Origin: Laguncularia racemosa
Taxonomy: Eukaryota; Streptophyta; Magnoliopsida; Myrtales; Combretaceae
Direction: 5' to 3'
Assembly (NCBI GenBank): GCA_037954665.1
Contig: JBBMOL010000139.1
Location: forward strand, 910,232-974,231
DNA length: 64,000 nt
A model generated the notes under the pieces. That model searched no databases and was not told where the DNA came from. It saw nothing but the letters and a program-made list of their open reading frames with translations. The translations under genes were made by a program, and so were the position numbers. Positions within the stretch are counted from its first letter, which is position 1; each line of letters begins with the position of its first letter. Shown one piece after another: positions 58,273-64,000 of this stretch.

Positions 58273-60256
58273 AAATGTTTTTTTTATTTTGTTTCTGTTA
58301 CTTTTTATTATGTTCTTGAACGAATTTTTTAAAAAAAAAAATGATTTTTTTATTTCATTTTAGGGGTTGACCCAAAGGGGGTGCCTACGAAACCTGCTAT
58401 TGGGATCAAACAAGTCTTTAGTTCGCTTTTCCTAAAAAGATTTAGTGGGTTTGTAAATTTTAATTTTAAAAATCTCTTTTGAATTTATGTTTTTACCATT
58501 TTTGGATTTTTCTAAAAAAAATCAAAAACCTAACCCTTAAAAAATTTGTTTTTTAAAAAAAATTTTTTGGGGGAAAACATAAATTTTTGGATTTATTTGA
58601 GAAAATAATTTTTCAAAGTGATTAAAATCTTTTTTTTTCTATTTTTTCTTAATTTTCGAATTTTTATTAATTTTTATTTTTAAATTTTTGTAATTTTTAT
58701 GATTTTTTTGTTTTTTTTTATGATTCTTTTTTATTTTACAAAAATTTTTTATAATCTTTATAAGTTTTTTATAATTTTTTACTTTTTTTATTATTTTTAC
58801 GATTTTTTTTTTAATTTTTCATAATTTTTTTGCTTTTTGTTTTTTTTTTTTTTTTTAAAATTTTCCCAATAGGTTCTATCCTATTTCCCAAAATCTAAAG
58901 TTTTATTATTATTTTTTTTTAAAAAATATTTGTTATTTTCTACATTTTTTTTATTTATTATTTTGAAATTTTTATTTTTTTCTTTTTTAAAATTTTTATT
59001 TTTTATTATTTTAAAATTTTTTTTTTTTATTAACTCCTAAAAAATCTAATTTTAACATTTTTTTTTATTTATTTAAATAAAAATAACCATAAGTAAATAA
59101 AAAAATTAATAAATAAAAAATTAATTTTAAAAAAATAACCCAAAAAAAATAAAATCAATTCCGGGAAAAAAAAAATTTAAATAAAAAACAAAATAAAAAA
59201 AAAAAGAAAAATCCGACTTACTTGGATCCCGGGTTTAGGGCCGGGGGCGGGTTTTTAAATTTGGGGTTGGGAAACGGTTCGGGGGCGGGTCAATCGGACA
59301 CGGCGCGGGGGGGAAGTGCTCGTTGGGCGGCGTTCCCGGGGGTCTTTTTCAGCGGGGTTTTAAGGGGGGTCGAATCCCGGTTATCAGGGTGGGGAATCCA
59401 ATGGTGGGCGGGGGGTTTTTCTCCGGGAAAAGCTTTCCCGGTGGTTGCCCCAATCCTAATTTGGCGGGGGCGCGGCTTCGAACTCCTCCGGGGACTTCGA
59501 TTCTCTCTTTTCTCACACTTTCTCTCGCTTTTTATCTGTGTTCTGGCTTCCTCACTTCTTTCCCCTATTTATTGGCTCTCGAAATCGAGGTGGGTAAGCT
59601 CGGATTTCCACCGTCGGGGGAAAATCGGTTTTGCTTAAAATGAACCAACTCCAATTCGTGAAAATCCTTCGATTTTTTTGAGATTTGTTTCCCAAATTTG
59701 GATGATGTTTATCTCAATTTGTTGAAATCTTTTGGGATTTGTGAAAAAAACGAATCGAAAGGGCCAAAATTCGAATTTTTCTCCTCCCCGGGCAATCTGG
59801 GACCGAGGTTGAAGAAAACACGCCCCCGACGCGTCGTTCGCTCGGCTAATAGTGCTCCAGTGTCCTGGGTAAATGAAAAAATTTACAAAACGCAAAATCT
59901 GCTTCCCCGCGTTTCGAACCCTTGACCTCGCACCGCACGCACCCACCTGCCCATGACTCGGACCAACTGAGCTAGCCCATTTTCCTGATTTTGTTTATTT
60001 CACAAATTGCATATATGCAATGCGATTTTTTTATTTTTTTGTATTATTTTTGAAATTTCAAAAATTTGTAAAAATTATTTATTCCTTATTATTGCCATTT
60101 CTGAAATCATTTTTCAAAATTGATGTGTTTTCTATTTATTTTTATTTTTTGAATATTTTTCTTATTTTTGCCAAATTAGAGAAAAATTAGAAAAAAATAG
60201 GAAAAAATTGGAAATTGATTATTATTGATTCTTAGGGCAAAAATGGAGTGTTTACA
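58273..60256 (-). repeat. 5' LTR of the Tat element, inner part missing and partly corrupted
   Basis: It aligns with 46891-48785 of the other LTR. The 315 bp of the LTR next to the interior are not present at the junction near 58273. Between 58273 and about 59850 most differences from the partner LTR are lengthened or altered homopolymer runs. From about 59880 to 60256 the two LTRs agree almost base for base. The outer end TGTTTACA at 60249-60256 adjoins the target duplication GTAGC. Confidence 0.8.
59911..59974 (-). promoter_or_regulatory. tRNA-like A box and B box in the Tat 5' LTR
   Basis: The minus-strand A box TAGCTCAGTTGG (59974-59963) and B box GGTTCGAAAC (59920-59911) again fit the consensus, starting about 282 bp into the LTR. 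This third copy lies in the readable part of the LTR, although its A box differs by one base from 48494-48505. Confidence 0.6.
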
Positions 60257-60261
60257 GTAGC

Positions 60262-62390
60262 ATTACTACTTCAAACAAAAATATACACACAATACACTTT
60301 AGGGAGGCTGAAGCACATGACCATTAACACTCCAAAAGCTTATCATGTGCTAAACCAACCAAACTAAAGCTTGGCTCATATCTATTATTGCATTAAAGTA
60401 AGTTCATTCCTTTTACTAGACCAACTTTTAATATGCCAAATAACTTTGCACCCCATAGTGTTGAAAATTAAAAATGGACTTTTCCATATTCATAATTAAT
60501 GAATATAGTATACATATGAAGAAAAAAACAGAAGCTTAATTCAATAAAATTACAAGCTTAGTTTTATCTAATGCTCAATTTAATTCAAAACTTTCATTTT
60601 CATAATAAAATGAGTAATTTAAATCCGATTAAGGTATCATTTGAAGTTACAATCAACTTAAATTATCCATTTTGTCATTAATTCACGAATGAGTAAGCTG
60701 AGCTTAGGCTAGAAAAATTAATCTTTAGAAAATGGTAAAATTTTGGCTTAAAAAAAAAAAACAGTATTCTATTAAATCGTATATATATACTTTAACTCAA
60801 AAACATTTTTTGAACTTGAAATATTAATTTCATCCAAAATAAGCCACATGGACCACTGCATGACTATTTTTGTGATTTTTTTCATTTTTTTGTCTTTTTT
60901 TTCGTTTTTCTTTCTTTCTTTTTCTTTTTTGATATTTTGGCCTTTCTAAAATTAGAGCTTTTCTCAATTAAACTAAAAAAAAATCGATAGAGTAAAAATA
61001 AGGCCTACAATATAATATATTTCACACACTTGATAGGTCAATAGGAAATAATCTTGTGGCAAGAAGATAGACAAATTATAAAATAAATCAGGCGTACCTG
61101 CAACTAAAGCACCCACTATGTTCCAACTTGGAGGAGTAATTTTGCTCTCCCTACTTTAAGTCTCCAAGCCTAAATAATAATAATAATAATAATAAAGGTC
61201 AATGTTCTAGGTTGGATAAACTACGGAACAGTTTTATTAAGATATTATTATACACATTATGTGTAGATGTATAAAAAACTAATTTAATATGGTATCATTA
61301 CAATTTTATATTGAAAATGAAATACACTATTTTCATATCATAAGCTTGTAAACACAAAATGAAAAGAAGCCAATTTATTTCAGTAGCATCAAATCAAGCA
61401 AAGCAACATACAAGAGATCTACTAGCCTAAGAAATGTGTGAACTCAAAACACGAAAGGCAAAAATCCATACAAAAGATAACATTTTTATCAATCCTTGAG
61501 GGGAATCAATTGCTTTATCTTTGCCCGGGATGTGGTTATGGAGCCAGACAAAGCACAAAAGCTAATCACATAATTTCTATTTAAGCATTATGCTCACTTC
61601 AGATGTTACATTTCAACACGTGGCCCTAGAAAATGCATTATATATGCTTATCTTCACGATGTGCAAAAACTAAAATCACTTTAAATTTCATTGGGTTAAT
61701 TATGTATCCTTATAAAATCTTGATTAAGACATAATATAAAGAAGATTATATATGACCCTTAGGATACCATTAGTGTAATTTATCAAAACCTCAATTCCTA
61801 TGGGTTAGCGATAAGGAAGATGCCGCGTTGAAAACGCTTTCGCATCCTTCGACCAACAGTCAACAACTCCTTAGTATAGTAACTCAACTAAAACACTACT
61901 TATTTGTGTAAAAAAAAGGAATAAGAAAAACCTATTGAAAACTTGGAGAAGCAGTCCTTGAAAATTAACCTAGCGTTGGCAAACAGGAGAAGGCAAGAAA
62001 GTTTGATGGTTCTTACACAGATTTTGAAGAACATGACTATATTGTGGAATGCCAAATGTTGAAGAACTGCAGTGTTTTATGCACAAGTGAAAGTAGAGTT
62101 ATTATTAATTATTAAATTGTTCAAGTAACGGTAGGTATGTAACCCAAAAGTTAGGGTAAGTGATGGTTTTGGGTATTTTATATCTGTTTAATAATGGTAT
62201 ATTTAAAAAATTAAAAATATATTTAATAATTTTATTAAGCTCGATTAGGCTCATGAGCTTGGCTAACTTAGTATTTTAAAGTTCAACCTCAAGCCCATGC
62301 TCAACTTGACTATGGATAAACTAAACTCGTGTAAAAATTAAACCAAACTTGAGTAATTTGTGAACCGACTTGGTTCATTTGCACCCTTAG
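60262..62390. other. Intergenic/transposon flank right of the Tat element
   Basis: AT-rich sequence with a TAA microsatellite (61172-61195) and no recognisable coding sequence. The right end carries GAGCTTGG and CTCAAG words typical of the hAT-like end at 62390. Confidence 0.45.
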
Positions 62391-64000
62391 GTAGTCCTAA
62401 CCTATGGGAGACCCTTGGGTCTCAAGATCTAATGCAGTTGTATTTTAAGTTTTAAGGACCATCATATAGGTAATCAATAGCCTCTTCATCATGAATTTTC
62501 ATTAAGACATGAAGCATATGACTAGAATTAGGAGATAATATTATATTTGATATCTAAACTTTAACTGTTTTTTCAATTAACTACTCAAACTTTTAAAGTA
62601 TCAATTTTATTACCCCATTCAAGTTTTCGAAGCAAGCTACACTACCTCATCAAACTCCATCAGATGCCATTTGTCTAATTGCATATTTCAACCAATAACA
62701 CATCACCACATGTCTTAAATCATTAATTAATCAACATATGCCAAATAGGATGTCCATGTGGTTTACTTAAGGTAGCATAAATTACAACTATCCAAATGAA
62801 ATGTTCCACATGAGAAGGATGCACATATATTTACCTATCACAACAAAAACACCACAATCTAGGAAAATGAACTAAGTAAATTATGTCCAAGAAAATTAAA
62901 AAAAATGAAAAAAGATGAAATTTTTTTATGAAAAGAAAACCCAGACAAAGCCAAAATAAAAATAAAAAAAAAAAAATCAATAGAGGATGAAAAAGCCTAC
63001 CTAAGCAAGAGAAAATCCAATGTACCTATTTTCTAATCACAACTCAAGACCAAAAAATCAAGCTCAACAAAAAGATTAGAAATAATAATGTGATGATGGC
63101 AAAAACAACATGTAGAGAGAAAAAGGCTTCACACCGATAAAAGACCCTGGTGATGAGAGAAATTTCTCTAACTAGATATTAGGCTTGAATTCACCTATAA
63201 CAAGAAAACATGACTAAAATGAGTGTCAGAGTTTACTCCGACATAATCACTCTAATGCTTAAGTCAATCACAAGTAGTAGATAAATAAAGGGGAAAGTAA
63301 ATGTAATATGAGAGTGTGTAAGTTCAAATTGCATGGAGTTTGATCTTAGTATATTTATATGTTGAGTGTTAGATCTAATTGGCTAAGTTGGCCGGATAAC
63401 TATGATGTGATTCATCAACCCCTTGTGTTGGTGTGATCTTCTAACATCACAGGGCATGATGACTATGATTACTTTCACTATGCAAACATATCCTCCAATT
63501 TAATGCATTGTAGAAGCTTGCAGGCTTTAAGCATGTAGCTCTCTAGAATTAAGTGTGAAGAGCAAGGCTCTTACTTTGTGGGCCACTTTATTTGGCCGTG
63601 TTAGGTTATGGACTCGATCGACAACCTACATCCGAAATTAGCCATACCCCCTACTCTCTTTAGCAACTGGTTGGTAGAGAGAGTTAGATGCTTTTGATCC
63701 ATGATCAAGGCACTTTAACTTTGGGAAGCATAGAGTGTATGCAGCTTCCTACCTAAGATTGACAGAGGTTGGTATAGGTAGCTTGAAAGGTGTGCTAGCC
63801 TAAGTGGTGAGCTTTCTAAGGCCTATCTAGGAGAGGCTTAAGAGACTTAGCCATTCAAGGTGATGCGAACCCTAAGTTGAATTCGTCCTAGAACATGATC
63901 GGATGGAAAAGTAGCCTTAGAATCATCCTTGGAACCAAGCAACAACTTGACCCTAACTCGAATAACAAATTAAAATCAAAGTTATAAAGAAATTACAATC
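62391..64000. other. Intergenic region, nothing recognised
   Basis: No convincing reading frame, RNA gene or element end was found. Composition is slightly less AT-rich from about 63150 onward, and GAGTTTACTCCGACATAATC near 63230 resembles a phrase seen in some plant LTRs, but no LTR boundary could be placed. Confidence 0.4.

Larger units (their letters stand above)
46577..60256 (-). mobile_element. Tat/Ogre-type Ty3/gypsy element, 13.7 kb
   Basis: A complete minus-oriented element bounded by LTRs (3' LTR 46577-48785; 5' LTR about 58273-60256) and a perfect target duplication GTAGC (46572-46576 and 60257-60261). Inward from the 3' LTR come a purine tract (48790-48798), a tandem-repeat-bearing 3' region (48985-50020), and pol with integrase, a second RNase H, RNase H and reverse transcriptase (50600-54300). 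The second RNase H is the mark of the Tat/Ogre lineage. The gag half and the inner part of the 5' LTR fall in corrupted sequence (54330-59850) and cannot be read. Confidence 0.88.
44351..62390. mobile_element. Possible old hAT-like element, split by the Tat element
   Basis: The left end AGGGGGGTAATTGAGTC (44351) and the inverse of the right end, CTAAGGGTGCAAATGAACC (62390), are similar. They match the GGGGTGCAAATGA-type ends common in plant hAT families. Near both ends there are many inverted or direct CTCAAGCTC/GAGCTTGA words. An imperfect 8-bp duplication GTAGTTTT/GTAGTCCT flanks the segment. Without the nested 13.7-kb retrotransposon it is about 4.3 kb. No transposase is recognised, and an older LTR fragment lies inside, so this may be a composite. 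Confidence 0.35.

Noticed and set aside
54250..58319. Many overlapping open frames of 60-127 codons on both strands
   Set aside because: They lie in homopolymer-dominated sequence, have Gly/Pro/Phe/Lys-rich composition in every frame, and show no domain; they are consequences of corrupted sequence.
1..64000. CRISPR arrays, bacterial operons or phage functions
   Set aside because: The window is plant nuclear DNA with spliced genes and LTR retrotransposons; the tandem repeats lack unique spacers of regular length.

Overview
The window is nuclear DNA of a flowering plant, most likely a eudicot. It is AT-rich and intron-containing, and about three quarters of it is transposable elements. Only two ordinary host genes are supported, both on the minus strand and both two-exon major-latex-protein-like (MLP, Bet v 1 superfamily) genes: MLP gene 1 (exons 8458-8653 and 4688-4950) and MLP gene 2 (exons 41711-41897 and 41092-41369). 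Joined exons give 152 and 154 residues, the usual family length, so both look intact. No species can be named from the sequence.

Layout. 1-4687: AT-rich intergenic DNA. 4688-8653: MLP gene 1, whose single intron holds a Tat/Ogre-type Ty3/gypsy remnant (full 2.13-kb LTR, primer binding site, leader, start of gag). 9226-23940: two decayed minus-strand Ty3/gypsy elements of CRM-like type, A and B. A carries a solo LTR of a relative inside its gag. A and B seem to share one LTR (17599-21056), which is itself split by a 1.3-kb terminal-inverted-repeat DNA transposon. 23950-31265: the 3' end of a plus-strand gypsy element, whose LTR is split by an almost complete Ty1/copia element (25565-30935, target duplication GAGAG). 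34300-38700: a decayed plus-strand chromovirus with a chromodomain remnant. 41092-42050: MLP gene 2 and a 55-bp tandem duplication upstream. 42492-43162: a Mutator-like hairpin MITE with a 10-bp target duplication. 44351-62390: a possible old hAT-like element, inside which sits a 13.7-kb minus-strand Tat/Ogre element (46577-60256, target duplication GTAGC). 62391-64000: nothing recognisable.

Most notable signals. (1) All three Tat LTRs carry, about 280-290 bp from the LTR start, a tRNA-like pair of Pol III A and B boxes upstream of the Pol II TATA box. (2) The same LTRs have a GTAAGT donor, an AT-rich stretch and a CAG acceptor, suggesting a leader intron inside the LTR. (3) The Tat element has a tandem repeat array between integrase and its polypurine tract. 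(4) The copia LTRs contain a 64-bp array with 4 units in one LTR and 7 in the other. (5) A palindromic ACACGGCCGTG-type motif recurs in LTRs of several otherwise different elements. (6) From about 54330 to 59850 the sequence is dominated by homopolymer runs and is very probably a consensus or sequencing artefact, so nothing there should be read as genes.
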